DNA of 40,305 nucleotides from CAJQHK01 sp038142525. Lineage in GTDB: Bacteria > Pseudomonadota > Alphaproteobacteria > Rickettsiales > UBA1997. Under the pieces are notes generated by a model. It ran no database searches. It saw only the letters and a program-made list of their open reading frames with translations, and was not told where the DNA came from. The DNA lies in the NCBI GenBank assembly GCA_038142525.1, contig JAYQKE010000019.1, positions 1 to 40,305 on the forward strand, in the 5' to 3' direction. Both the position numbers and the translations under genes were made by a program. Positions 1 to 8,173 of this stretch are shown here, in pieces; position 1 is the stretch's first letter, and each line of letters starts with the position of its first letter.

Positions 1-1010
1 GAAAAAGCTATCAATAATCAAAGATATTTTTGGCACTAGATCAACCGCTGGCGCTTTGCTTTATTTTTAAATCAGTAGAAACTGGCAGATTAGATGAGGT
101 AGAGCAAAAAATTAACAATGCTAATGGTTTGACTAAAGAAATGGCTGATAGACTAAAAAATACTACATCAGGTGCATTTAAAGGAATTTGCCTCAGCTAT
201 TGAATCAGTGGGAATTTCTATTGGTTCAGTATTACTTCCTGCTTTTGCGTCAATTGCTAGAACTGTGACTAATATTGCAGGACGAGTAAGTATTTTGCAG
301 AAAAATTTCCAGTTTTAACCAAATATCTTGGTTTGACAATTGCTGGAATGATAAGCTTTAAAGTGGCTTCTATTGGAATGGGATTTGCCTTTACCTTTTT
401 AAAAGGAGGATTTCTCTCGGCCAAAGGAGCATTACTTGCTTATAAAACTGCAATGACCTTGATGAGTTTTTCTATTCCAAAAGTGATTCTTGGCATTAAG
501 GCACTTGGCGTTGCAATAATGAGTAATCCAATTGGATTAATAATTGGTGGTATTGCAATTGCAGCAGGACTTTTGATTAAAAATTGGCAACCAGTTGGAG
601 AGTTTTTTAAGAATTTATTTAGCGGAGTAATTAGTTATGTCAAAAAAGCCTTTGAATGGGTCAGTAAATTATTAAAACCGCTAGCAAAAATTAAAGATGT
701 TGTTGGCAAAGGAATCAGTTCTGTAAAGGGTATATTTTCTGACGATGAGGCAAATAATCAGAGCCAAATTGGTGATACGATTAAAGATCTAGAATCTGAT
801 AATTCTGATTTTAGTAAAATGATTGAAACCAGTAATATCTCTAATATTGCTGGTAGTAGCTCAAATTCCAATATCTCAATTTCTGCTCCAATTACTATTA
901 ATGCACATACCAATGCAGATGAAAAAACAATCGCAGGTCACGTCAAAATAGCAATTGATGAGGTGATGCATAAATTTGCTGTTAGAAAACAGGCATTAAA
1001 TTTTGATTAG
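1..1010 (+). pseudogene. Phage tail tape measure protein, C-terminal part, frameshifted and cut by window edge
   Basis: This is the C-terminal part of a P2 gpT/TP901-type tail tape measure protein, which sets tail length and lies in the tail lumen. Coding sense is found in three successive frames: about 2-67, about 70-300 (a segment reading ETGRLDEVEQKINN, then FASAIESVGISIGSVLLPAF, typical of the tape-measure core just before its membrane-like stretch), then the long frame ending at 1010. Hydrophobic segments lie around 330-580. The tail contains ITINAHTNADEKTIAGHV, like the gpT C terminus. The gpU homologue follows after 2 nt, as in P2-like phages. There are two or three frameshifts, which may be real decay or base-calling errors. 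The start lies outside the window. Confidence 0.8.
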
Positions 1011-1012
1011 TT

Positions 1013-1508
1013 ATGGCACTCGATTTTTTTAAAAATATCAGCTCTAAATTAACAGTTAATAATCTGCTCAAAGTTGATATGATGCTACTTTTAGGTGCTT
1101 ACCGATTTGCCATCAAAAGCTCAGCATATCATACCCTAAAAAGACAAAGCGAATATCGTTGGCAAGAAATTAATCGAATAAATGCCAACCCAACTTTACA
1201 ATTTACTGGTTTTGGTGTTGAAACCATTGATCTTGAAGGAGTTATTTATCCTCATTTTAAAGGAGGATTAAAACAAATAACTTTGATGAGAGCTCAAGCG
1301 GGACTGGGTAAACCTCTCTTTTTAGTATCCGGCAATGGCTTTGCCTTTGGCAGGTGGTGCATTGTTAAAATCACTGAAAATCAAAGTAATTTCTTAAATG
1401 ATGGAGCTCCAAGGAAAATTGAATTTTCTATTAGCTTGAAGCGATATGGCGAAGATCAAAAAAGGGGAATTAAAGGGAATTATTCAAAATGTTGTAAGTG
1501 CACTATGA
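1013..1508 (+). pseudogene. P2 gpU-like phage tail protein (frameshift near its 3' end)
   Basis: A gpU-family tail protein, involved in completing the tail/head-proximal end in P2-like phages. Family features are visible: an MMLLLGAYRFAI start-like segment, RW about 40 residues on, QFTGFG, an acidic-hydrophobic strand leading to GVIYPHFKGG, then GRWCIVKITE and PRKIEFSISLKRYGED. After KRYGED the annotated frame runs on into the next gene. Moving the frame at the A6G4 run (about 1458-1467) gives the ending GIIQNVVSAL-stop, whose TGA overlaps the ATG of the gpX gene (ATGA, 1505-1508). That overlap is the normal arrangement, so the in-frame gpU-gpX fusion in the given sequence is probably an artefact of an indel. 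The start used is ATG 1013; an internal ATG at about 1079 is also plausible because family members often begin near MMLLLG. Confidence 0.8.
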
Positions 1509-1714
1509 GTATTATCTATCTTACGAAAGACGGCGATGTTTTGGATCAGATTTGTCAAAATTATTATGGTAAAACTAGCAAAATTGTTGAACAGGTAATT
1601 GAGGCAAATCCTCATATTGTAGAGCTTGAGCCAGTATTTGGAGCAGGAATCAAAATTACTCTACCTGATATAATCGAAGAAAAAGAATCTGAAACAGTAA
1701 AACTCTGGTCTTAG
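1505..1714 (+). CDS. P2 gpX-like tail protein (LysM-like)
   Basis: A 69-residue gpX homologue. The segment GDVLDQICQNYYGKT, then VIEANPHIVELEP, GIKITLPDI and the end ETVKLWS match the whole gpX family pattern (P2 gpX is about 67 residues). It is a small LysM-like tail protein needed for tail assembly. The start ATG at 1505 overlaps the restored gpU stop by ATGA. In the given sequence the frame is continuous with gpU, giving a 233-residue fusion, but both the normal gpX length and the overlapping stop argue that these are two proteins. The gpD gene follows after 9 nt. Confidence 0.85.
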   Translation: MSIIYLTKDGDVLDQICQNYYGKTSKIVEQVIEANPHIVELEPVFGAGIKITLPDIIEEKESETVKLWS

Positions 1715-1723
1715 AAAAAATTC

Positions 1724-2709
1724 ATGAAACCTATATTTTCTATTGTTGCTGATGATAAGGATATCACCGATCTTTTATCTGCCAGACTAATTTCTTTAAA
1801 TATTAGCGATGAAACTGGTTTAGTTTCTGACAAAGCAGAGATTCTTTTGGATAATAGAGATAATATTTTAGATATTCCACCCAGAGGAACTACGCTAAAA
1901 ATTTATCTAGGATATGATAAAGCAAATCTATCCTTAATGGGTAGCTTCATCGTTGACAATATCAGCCTTTCATCTCCTCCATCAAAACTTAGAATTGTAG
2001 CCAAAGCCAGCTATGGTAATGATAAGAATCTAAGCAATAAAATCAGATCACCAAAAAGCAGATCATGGCATGAATATAGCTTGGTTGGGATAATTTCTAA
2101 AATTGCTAAGGAGCATAAATTTGAAAGCTTAATTGATGAGTATTTTAACCAAATCTATATCAACCATATTGATCAGACTAATGAGAGTGATTTATCATTT
2201 TTAGTCAGCCTATCTCAAAATTACGATGCTTTAATCAAATTCATCACTGGCAAATTGGTTTTTGCTAGAAAAAGCCAGGGAATATCAATTAGCGGTAAAG
2301 AATTACCAACAACTGAAATCTTTGAAAACCAAATTGAGAATTGGCGATTAGATATCCTAGATCGAGGAAAATTTGGTAAAGTAATTGCGCGGTATCACGA
2401 TTTTGCAATTGGAGAAGAAAAACAGATATCAGCAGGAAATGATGATCCTGCTTACGAGATCAGATTTACTTTTACTGACGAATCAAGAGCTAGTGAAGCT
2501 TGACTAAATCCAAATTAGCAGAATTTGAGAGAGGAATTACGAAGCTAGAATTATCAATTGCCGGTAATCCAAATCTCTCCGCTGAAAAGCCAATAATAAT
2601 CCCAGATATCAGATATCTAAAAGACAAAAACTGGATCATAAATTCAGTAAGTCACGAGTTAAGTGATCAAGGTTATAAATCCACTATCAACGCAATAGAA
2701 AAACTTTAA
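1724..2709 (+). pseudogene. P2 gpD-like late control/tail hub protein, one frameshift
   Basis: A late control gene D family protein (tail baseplate hub, VgrG-like fold). The first frame (1724-2503) carries the family N terminus (FSIVADDKDITDLLSARLISL), a barrel segment GTTLKIYLGYD and the central IYINHIDQTNESDLSFL region, where the hub proteins have their signature. It ends in a TGA after RASEA. The next frame (2500-2709) continues directly with KSKLAEFERGITKLELSIAGNP and DKNWIINSVSHELSDQGYK, the usual C terminus. A one-base deletion near 2497-2506 explains the break. Combined length is about 328 residues, normal for the family. The downstream gene starts directly after the stop (TAA-ATG). 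Confidence 0.85.
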
Positions 2710-3000
2710 ATGCTTAAAAAAGACGAAAAAGAAAAACATATCTCCTTGAGCGAAATTGAGCTTGAGGCTCTTTTAATCAAGGCTTCAAAACAAGGTGCTA
2801 AAGTTGCTCTAAAAGAAATTGGTTTAGATGATGATTTAGCCTATATGGATATAGCAAATCTTCGTGAATTACTCAAATCATTTCGCATGGCAAAAAAGCA
2901 TGCATTCAAGGTTTTTATCAGATGGATGGTTTTTGGATTTATGACCTTAATTACCGCAGGATTCATAGCACTCATTGGTGATAATATTAATTTTAAATAA
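2710..3000 (+). CDS. DUF6127-like phage membrane protein
   Basis: A 96-residue protein. The N-terminal two-thirds is soluble and helical with LIKASKQGAKVALKEIGLDDD and a following DIANLRELLKSFR segment. This resembles the small DUF6127 proteins encoded between tail and lysis genes of alphaproteobacterial prophages (recognised from memory, not searched). The C terminus has one clear membrane segment (VFIRWMVFGFMTLITAGFIAL, about residues 68-88). Position between the tail hub and the endolysin suggests a role in lysis or membrane anchoring, but no function is established. It begins immediately at the gpD stop and ends 8 nt before the endolysin gene. Confidence 0.6.
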   Translation: MLKKDEKEKHISLSEIELEALLIKASKQGAKVALKEIGLDDDLAYMDIANLRELLKSFRMAKKHAFKVFIRWMVFGFMTLITAGFIALIGDNINFK

Positions 3001-3008
3001 ACAAAGAA

Positions 3009-3419
3009 ATGCCTCAATTCGGAAGAAGATCAAAAGAGCAATTATCAAGCTGTCATGCCGATTTGCAGAAACTCTTCAATGAAGTAATCAAGCATTATGA
3101 TTGCACAATTCTTGAAGGTCACAGGTCAAATGAAGAGCAAGAAGAGCTTTTTAATCAAGGTAAATCAAAATTAAAAGCTGGCAAGAGTAAGCATAATAAC
3201 ACTCCAAGCCTAGCTGTTGATGTAGCTCCTTACCATATAAAAAAACCAAATATTGATTGGGATTGCGCCGATAATTTTTACCTATTTTCTGGTTATGTTT
3301 TGGGAGTTGCAAATCAACTGGGAATTAAAATCAGATGGGGTGGATCTTGGGATAAAACTTTAGATGTTAGAAATAATAAATTTAATGATTTAGTTCATTT
3401 TGAATTGGTTATAAAATGA
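3009..3419 (+). CDS. Phage endolysin, M15 family metallopeptidase
   Basis: A 136-residue L-alanyl-D-glutamate/D-Ala-D-Ala type peptidase of family M15, cleaving peptidoglycan stem peptides for host lysis. Visible motifs are GHRSNEEQEELFNQGKSKL (the family's N-terminal signature), then SKHNNTPSLAVDVAPY with probable zinc ligands H62 and D71, and NDLVHFEL with H130 as the third ligand and E132. The length is typical of single-domain phage M15 endolysins. There is no signal peptide, so it would need a holin, and a holin-like gene lies two genes downstream. The stop overlaps the next start by ATGA (3416-3419). Confidence 0.9.
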   Translation: MPQFGRRSKEQLSSCHADLQKLFNEVIKHYDCTILEGHRSNEEQEELFNQGKSKLKAGKSKHNNTPSLAVDVAPYHIKKPNIDWDCADNFYLFSGYVLGVANQLGIKIRWGGSWDKTLDVRNNKFNDLVHFELVIK

Positions 3420-3949
3420 TAGGTGAAAATTTCAAAATATGCAGTAAATGTAAACAAAGCAAGCCTATTTCACATTTTCATAAAATGCGTAATACAAGGC
3501 GTTATGATTGCAAAGAATGTCGAAATAAATATCTTAGAGAATGGTCTAAAAAAAATCCAGAAAAGAAAAGAGAGCAAAAATATAGAACCAGGTATGGCAT
3601 AACTCTCAAGCAATATGAAAAATTATTAGCTTTTCAAAACCACTCTTGCGCTATCTGCGGTAAAAAAGAACACGTCAGAAAAACTGATAAATATTTTCTT
3701 GTGGATCATTGTCATAAAACTGGCAAGGTAAGAGGCTTATTATGTCATAGATGTAATCAAGCCTTATCCCAGCTTAACGAAGATCCGTCATCTTCCTTGA
3801 AATTAATCAAGTATATTTTCCTACATAAAATTAAAGAAGCAAAGTATGCCAACAGCTTTTTTGCAGGCTATATGCAAGGAATTTCAATTATGTTAAATAA
3901 AGCAACAAATAATTTGAACCAACAAGAGATTAACAAATATGACAAATAA
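3416..3949 (+). CDS. Phage recombination endonuclease VII-type HNH nuclease
   Basis: A 177-residue protein with two zinc-binding parts. The N-terminal CSKCKQSKPISHFHK followed by DCKECRNKY is a treble-clef-like zinc site often found before endonuclease VII domains. The nuclease core has CAICGKK, then LVDHCHKTGKVRGLLCHRCN, the classic endonuclease VII/HNH pattern in which DH and the following H form the active site and the cysteines bind structural zinc. T4 gp49-type enzymes resolve branched DNA; many phages carry such a gene in the lysis or packaging area. The C terminus (about residues 140-177) is unrelated linker-like sequence. It overlaps both neighbours, consistent with a phage late operon. 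Confidence 0.88.
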   Translation: MIGENFKICSKCKQSKPISHFHKMRNTRRYDCKECRNKYLREWSKKNPEKKREQKYRTRYGITLKQYEKLLAFQNHSCAICGKKEHVRKTDKYFLVDHCHKTGKVRGLLCHRCNQALSQLNEDPSSSLKLIKYIFLHKIKEAKYANSFFAGYMQGISIMLNKATNNLNQQEINKYDK

Positions 3950-4188
3950 TTTTTTACAAGACTCCAAAGGCAATAAATCCTCCAAAAGATTATGGGGATC
4001 AATATTACTAGCGACAGGCATAATATTTTCTACCATATTATTTGCTTACTCACTTTATCGAGGTGCGGCGAGATCACGCAACTGCACTTGGCATTATTAA
4101 CATGTTTTTAATATCAGGTGGTGGATTGCTTGGCGTTGGCGTGTTTGAGAAAGGAATCAATATTAAAAGAAAATGCTCGAAGGACTAA
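3939..4188 (+). pseudogene. Holin-like small membrane protein, one frameshift
   Basis: Starting at ATG 3939 (overlapping the HNH gene), the first frame reads MTNNFLQDSKGNKSSKRLWG and a first membrane helix SILLATGIIFSTILFAYSLY, then stops at 4098-4100. A frame change near 4065-4080 restores HATALGIINMFLISGGGLLG, a second membrane helix, ending in a lysine-rich tail at 4188. About 82 residues, two membrane segments, short charged ends and a position between endolysin/HNH and spanin genes fit a class II-type holin. The identification rests on topology and context, not on a recognised family. The restored stop overlaps the i-spanin start. Confidence 0.55.
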
Positions 4189-4388
4189 TAATCAAATCAG
4201 TGATATCTTTAGCGGGAATTTGCGCCATTTTTGGCTTTGGATTTTTTAAAGGCAAAAAATCAGAAAAAATTAAGCAACTCAAAAATAATGTTAGCGATGC
4301 AAAAAAATCTAAAAAGAGGCAAATTAATCGTAGGAATGATAGTGTTTCTACTGTTAAGCGCCGGATGCAAAAATACGTCCGTAAATAA
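4173..4388 (+). CDS. Rz-like inner-membrane spanin (i-spanin)
   Basis: A 71-residue protein with an N-terminal membrane anchor (IIKSVISLAGICAIFGFGFF, residues about 6-25) followed by a highly charged periplasmic helix rich in Lys, Arg, Asp and Gln. This is the standard shape of a two-component i-spanin (Rz). The Rz1-like lipoprotein gene begins inside it in another frame, which is diagnostic of Rz/Rz1 pairs. The family is very diverse in sequence, so topology and overlap are the evidence. It is shorter than lambda Rz (153 residues), and an indel could have truncated it. Confidence 0.65.
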   Translation: MLEGLIIKSVISLAGICAIFGFGFFKGKKSEKIKQLKNNVSDAKKSKKRQINRRNDSVSTVKRRMQKYVRK

Positions 4389-4506
4389 TCTCTGCCTTTG
4401 GGCAAATCCTATCACAATAACTGAGTCAGAGTTAAATTTATTAAGTGAAGAAACGCTTCGTCAGATTGATAATTTTAATCAGGAATTTGAAGAAAGATGT
4501 AGTTAG
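4297..4506 (+). CDS. Rz1-like outer-membrane lipoprotein spanin (o-spanin)
   Basis: From ATG 4297 the protein begins MQKNLKRGKLIVGMIVFLLL and then SAGC, a positively charged signal peptide followed by a lipobox with the lipidated Cys at about residue 24. The mature part carries CLWANPITITESELNLLSEE, then ETLRQIDNFNQEFEERC, which follows the W-I-S-x-D-x-L-T-x-x-T-x-x-I-x-x-x-N pattern of phage o-spanins. Its first 92 bases overlap the i-spanin gene in a different frame. The ATG at 4297 is preferred over 4231 because it places the basic residues directly before the hydrophobic core. Together with Rz it would fuse inner and outer membranes at lysis. Confidence 0.75.
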   Translation: MQKNLKRGKLIVGMIVFLLLSAGCKNTSVNNLCLWANPITITESELNLLSEETLRQIDNFNQEFEERCS

Positions 4507-4580
4507 AAAATCAGCATCTATTTAAGAAAAATAGCACTAATTGACTTGATAGACAAACCTTACAAAGCTAATATATACCT

Positions 4581-4598
4581 AGCCTTAAAAGGCTTTTT
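4581..4598 (+). terminator. Rho-independent terminator closing the phage late genes
   Basis: AGCCT TAAA AGGCT forms a 5-bp stem (6 bp with a shorter loop) followed at once by TTTTT. It lies about 75 nt after the o-spanin stop and before two small unrelated genes, so it fits the end of the tail-lysis transcript. Confidence 0.7.
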
Positions 4599-4626
4599 AA
4601 TAAAAAAATATCAATCAAATTAGCTT

Positions 4627-4806
4627 ATGAAAAATTCTGAAGTTTTAACATTTTTTAATAAATTTTTACCCGCAACAAATCCTAAATTTTGTGAAGATTT
4701 TTACAAAATTTTAAAAGAGGAGCAAACCAAAAATAATCAATCCTGGATGAAGGATTTAGTTCTACTGGTTGATGGAATTAACGCCGATAATAAATCAAAA
4801 AATTAA
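4627..4806 (+). CDS. Small hypothetical protein (59 aa)
   Basis: An ATG-TAA reading frame of 59 codons starting MKNSEVLTFFNKFLPATNPK and ending in a Lys/Asn-rich tail. It follows the late-gene terminator and is followed after 6 nt by another + strand gene. The composition (Phe/Leu helix then charged tail) is normal for a real small protein, but no family was recognised. It may form a two-gene unit with the next gene. Confidence 0.4.
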   Translation: MKNSEVLTFFNKFLPATNPKFCEDFYKILKEEQTKNNQSWMKDLVLLVDGINADNKSKN

Positions 4807-4812
4807 AAAATA

Positions 4813-5106
4813 ATGAATAATTTAATTTACCAAGGCATCGTTGAAGATATTAGAAGCGATAAATGCTCTGATAGTGAAATTGAGCAACTGCTAGAAGTTT
4901 TTACAAGAGCAATTGGCTATTTGACCAATGATTTATCAGAAAAATATTGGGAAAATTTGAATGTTTTTTTCGATTCAAATAAATCAGAAATTTTCAACTT
5001 TAGCCTTAAAATTCAGAAAAAACCTAAAGGCTCAGTTTTTCAATATATTGGTGAATTTAAAGCAAATCATAAAAATCTAAAAATTTATGCTAAATCTAGC
5101 AATTAA
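4813..5106 (+). CDS. Hypothetical protein (97 aa)
   Basis: A 97-residue protein with an acidic helical N terminus (GIVEDIRSDKCSDSEIEQLL) and a C-terminal part with alternating hydrophobic/charged residues. No motif or family was recognised. It starts 6 nt after the 59-aa gene and converges on the DUF4268 gene, overlapping its stop codon by 4 nt. Such convergent overlap suggests no terminator between them. It is the last + strand gene before the - strand defence island. Confidence 0.5.
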   Translation: MNNLIYQGIVEDIRSDKCSDSEIEQLLEVFTRAIGYLTNDLSEKYWENLNVFFDSNKSEIFNFSLKIQKKPKGSVFQYIGEFKANHKNLKIYAKSSN

Positions 5107-6073
5107 CCATCCCAATCCTCAGCATTTAATTTCTTAATTCTTTTTCTAAAAACCTGATCAAATTTTTCTATATTTTCTTTGAACCACTTATGTTGAGCAT
5201 TCCAATCTTTCTCATCAGATAAATTTACATTATTTTTGAATAAAATAATTTCTGATTTTGTATTATCAGGAAGCTCTCTCCATTCCAGATTAGTTCCCAT
5301 TTCAGATTCTATATTATCTTTATCTAGCAATAAAAGGTTGTAAAAATTTTTAGCGTTATTCTTATCTGCTATTTTTAAACCAATACCAAGTTTGCTATCT
5401 CGTGTATTTACAGTTGCATCAATATAAAAATGACTACGACCAACAGCAAAAGTTTGCCAATGTCTTGGCCTTGGATCTTGTGGTTTTAGCTTTGACCCTG
5501 ATTCTTTTATAAAATCAACCAATTGTTGCCAATATTTATATTGCAAAGCCTTGGTTTCCGACTCAATACTTTCGCTGATATTTTTAGCTTCGCTTGTGAA
5601 ACTGATTTTCCCCAATTATTTGGCATTGATACAATATTGAATTTTGGAGCATATGGAGAATCAGCAATTTGAAATAATTCAATTTCAAGACCAAAAAATT
5701 TGAAATTTGTATCCGTTATTTCATTAAGCCAATCTAATGACTTTCTGTGTTCTTCGGTAAATTTAGATGCTATCCATATAATTGTTACCGCTTCTAATCC
5801 TGATGCATAGGTTAACAGCTGACCGAGATGCTTATGATCTGTTTTTTCAATTTGATTTTCTATTAAAACATAAGATTCATTTTCTGTGTTTTTACACAAA
5901 ATATCAGCCCTAAAAGGCCCCACATCTTTTTCTTGAGCAACTAATTCAATCTCAATCCCAATAGCGTCTCCTAATAATTCAAGATTTTCTTCATTTGCAA
6001 GCCAAGGAGTAAATTCTTGGTCTTCAGATTTCCAAGCTTTCCTCAAATCAATTTTTTTAAGTCTTTCTAACAT
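5103..6073 (-). pseudogene. DUF4268 protein with nuclease-like N-terminal domain, one frameshift
   Basis: The N-terminal frame (6073 to about 5590) has a PD-(D/E)xK-like pattern: D57 in GPFRADILC, then E72-N-Q74 in YVLIENQIEK, followed by LGQLLTYASGL. This is as in restriction-endonuclease-fold proteins, with Q replacing the usual Lys. The C-terminal frame (about 5600-5103) is a DUF4268 domain (KYWQQLVDFIKES, RHWQTFAVGRSHFYID, a terminal WFKENIEKFDQVFRKRI). The two halves meet near 5590-5600, and one indel breaks the frame. Full length would be about 320 residues, normal for these proteins. It starts 17-31 nt after gene C and so probably is the last gene of the defence operon. DUF4268 proteins are often found beside restriction and other defence genes; the biochemical role is unproven. 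Confidence 0.75.
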
Positions 6074-6090
6074 AGTTTATTTATATTATA

Positions 6091-7088
6091 TTAATAACGG
6101 CTCTTTAAAAAAATTTCATGAAAGCCAACACTTCCACTTTTAAGCAACTTTTCAACTTCAAGTACGCTTTTTTTGTCATAGTGGTATCAGTAATAATTTG
6201 AAGCTCTGGAGAGCTCCAGTCTTTCAAATTAACCTTTTTAAAACCATTGTTTAAATCGCCGATTATACAGTTTCTAAATTCTATTAAAAACTGATTAAAT
6301 ATTAATCGCCTATCTAGTGTATAATACTCTGAGGTATAACGCTCTAGCATATATCTGCAAGACCATCCAGTATCTTTGGTTATTTTTGCTAAGCGTAAGT
6401 AGCCTTGGTCATGATACCAAGATCGATCAAAATTGGCAAACTTGCCATTATTCATTAAATCATTATGAGCAAATTTAGGCATGATAAGATTCGAACTCAG
6501 AGTCGCCAATTCTCTTAATACCCCTTTCAATTTCTTTTTTATAGCTGGTGATAACTTTATGCAGAATATGTTGCGTGTATTTAACCTTTTAAATACAGGA
6601 AGGTTCTTTTCTTTTCTAAGCAGTTTTGGAATATACTGATAAATATGATTTTGTGTTAATTCAAAAATTCCTTCTGGATTAATTGATTCAAAAATGAAAT
6701 CATCATTCTCATTATAAACTATTTCAAAATAGCCTTTTCCATAAGCTAACAGATTGAAGACGAGGCAATTTTTTTCTATAAAATTCAATAGCGCATCACT
6801 TGGATTATAACTCTCAGCATCAAGCGCGTAACACACTTTCTTTTTGATTGTTTCATCATCACCTGAAATAGAAATAAATTTTTTATCTCTATAATATGGA
6901 AATAAATTTAACTTAATGTCTTCCCAAAACATATGAACTTCGCTCTTTAGAGAGCCATATTCATTATATAGAAAACTTTTACCAAAAATCTTTCTATACC
7001 AATTTTCTAATTGCCTCGGCCAATACTCTATTGATTGTCTGGTATTGCTATTGGCGTTGTTATAAAAATCTCTACTTCTTCTCATCAT
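6091..7088 (-). CDS. Unrecognised protein C of the post-Res cassette
   Basis: About 331 residues with no recognised family. In the given frame it stops at 6105. Adding one A to the T7/A7 run at 6168-6174 replaces the odd tail with SVLEVEKLLKSGSVGFHEIF and a stop at 6091, which looks like the true C terminus. The middle (about residues 110-170: AYGKGYFEIVYN, INPEGIFELTQN, IYQYIPK) has a strand-turn-strand pattern that loosely recalls phage portal/adaptor proteins, but the resemblance is weak. Trp/Tyr-rich N terminus, no signal or membrane segment. It overlaps the gene B stop by 4 nt (ATGA, 7085-7088), so translation is probably coupled. DUF4268 follows after 17 nt. Function unknown; context suggests defence. 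Confidence 0.6.
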
Positions 7089-8125
7089 TTTAGCTCCTCC
7101 AAATCTTTAGCAAATCTTCTTGCTTTTCTTATCAACTCCGAACCTTGGTCATCCGGCAATTCATCCAAATAGCACGCTATAAAAACAACTTCGGCACCAT
7201 AATACCACGAAAGGAATGATGTATTATGTCTTGATAAAATCTCTAAAATATTACTCTGATGCTTTCTTTCTGGCTCCCTCCCAAAAAAACTGGTATCACG
7301 TTCTTCAATTATCTTTTTCTCAAGAAGGTCACTTTTAACTAAACGCTCCCATTCAAATCGAATTTGATTCGTAGGAGAAGCATAAAAAATATTAGTAGAA
7401 GTAATTTGAATCATAGCATGTAGCGCGTCTTTTAAGCTATCGCGCTTGAGTATCACCGGAACATCTTTCCATTGCTTGTCAACTGCTTCCCAAATTTCTT
7501 TCTGCCCAATTTCCCGATAAATCAAAGCATATCCTGAAATAATCAAAAGATTCATTATGACATCAGAAATACGAACCATCCAATATTCTTTGTTTGCGTT
7601 ACCTTCGCTAATTTTACCGCAAAGATAATGATATACTGAAAAACTATGTAAAAAATATGCTGGAAACAGCTTTAAAAAGAGTTCCGCATCATTCTTTACA
7701 ATTGCTTCAACGCATACTTGCGATAAACGAAAATAGTAATTTCCAAAATAATCTGGTATTGTGGAATCATGTTTTGGTATCAGGGAAGCTATAGCGGATA
7801 ATTTAGGAAAATATTCCAAAATAGTTCTTCTTCGCTCCATCAGTTTTTTACGAAAATGTTCTACATTCGTTCTGATATGAGGAATATCATTGATCCTGAT
7901 AAACTTCGCTATCTCGTTTTCGTCCTTCTCTAACTGATTTGCAAAAGAGAATCCCTTATTGATCGCCTCCAATATTCGATCGAATAATGGCGACAACATA
8001 AGATAATTTTTTTGTTCTATCATCTTAGCGCTAAATTTTATTACTTCTTCATCCAACAATTTTATTACTTTGTCAGGAATTTTGCTGATAAATTCTAGAG
8101 TTGACGGTTGCAACAAGTTGATCAA
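7085..8125 (-). CDS. Unrecognised helical protein B of the post-Res cassette
   Basis: A 346-residue, mostly alpha-helical protein with no recognised domain. It opens with FISKIPDKVIKLLDEEVIKF-like amphipathic helices and has a hydrophobic stretch VIMNLLIISGYALIY (about residues 189-203) that may be buried rather than membrane-spanning. The frame opens at a TTG with no good ATG nearby, which is suspicious. The 48 nt upstream, read in another frame, continue gene A with FEIAVEGKTITQKYYIDQL. B may therefore be the C-terminal half of one long A+B protein broken by two indels, or a separate gene overlapping A's true 3' end. It overlaps gene C by ATGA. Confidence 0.55.
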   Translation of the reverse strand: MINLLQPSTLEFISKIPDKVIKLLDEEVIKFSAKMIEQKNYLMLSPLFDRILEAINKGFSFANQLEKDENEIAKFIRINDIPHIRTNVEHFRKKLMERRRTILEYFPKLSAIASLIPKHDSTIPDYFGNYYFRLSQVCVEAIVKNDAELFLKLFPAYFLHSFSVYHYLCGKISEGNANKEYWMVRISDVIMNLLIISGYALIYREIGQKEIWEAVDKQWKDVPVILKRDSLKDALHAMIQITSTNIFYASPTNQIRFEWERLVKSDLLEKKIIEERDTSFFGREPERKHQSNILEILSRHNTSFLSWYYGAEVVFIACYLDELPDDQGSELIRKARRFAKDLEELK

Positions 8126-8173
8126 TGTAGTATTTCTGGGTTATAGTTTTCCCTTCTACAGCAATTTCAAATT

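Noticed and set aside
4163..4405. Minus-strand frame across the spanin genes
   Set aside because: Antisense shadow of the overlapping Rz/Rz1-like pair; no plausible protein features.
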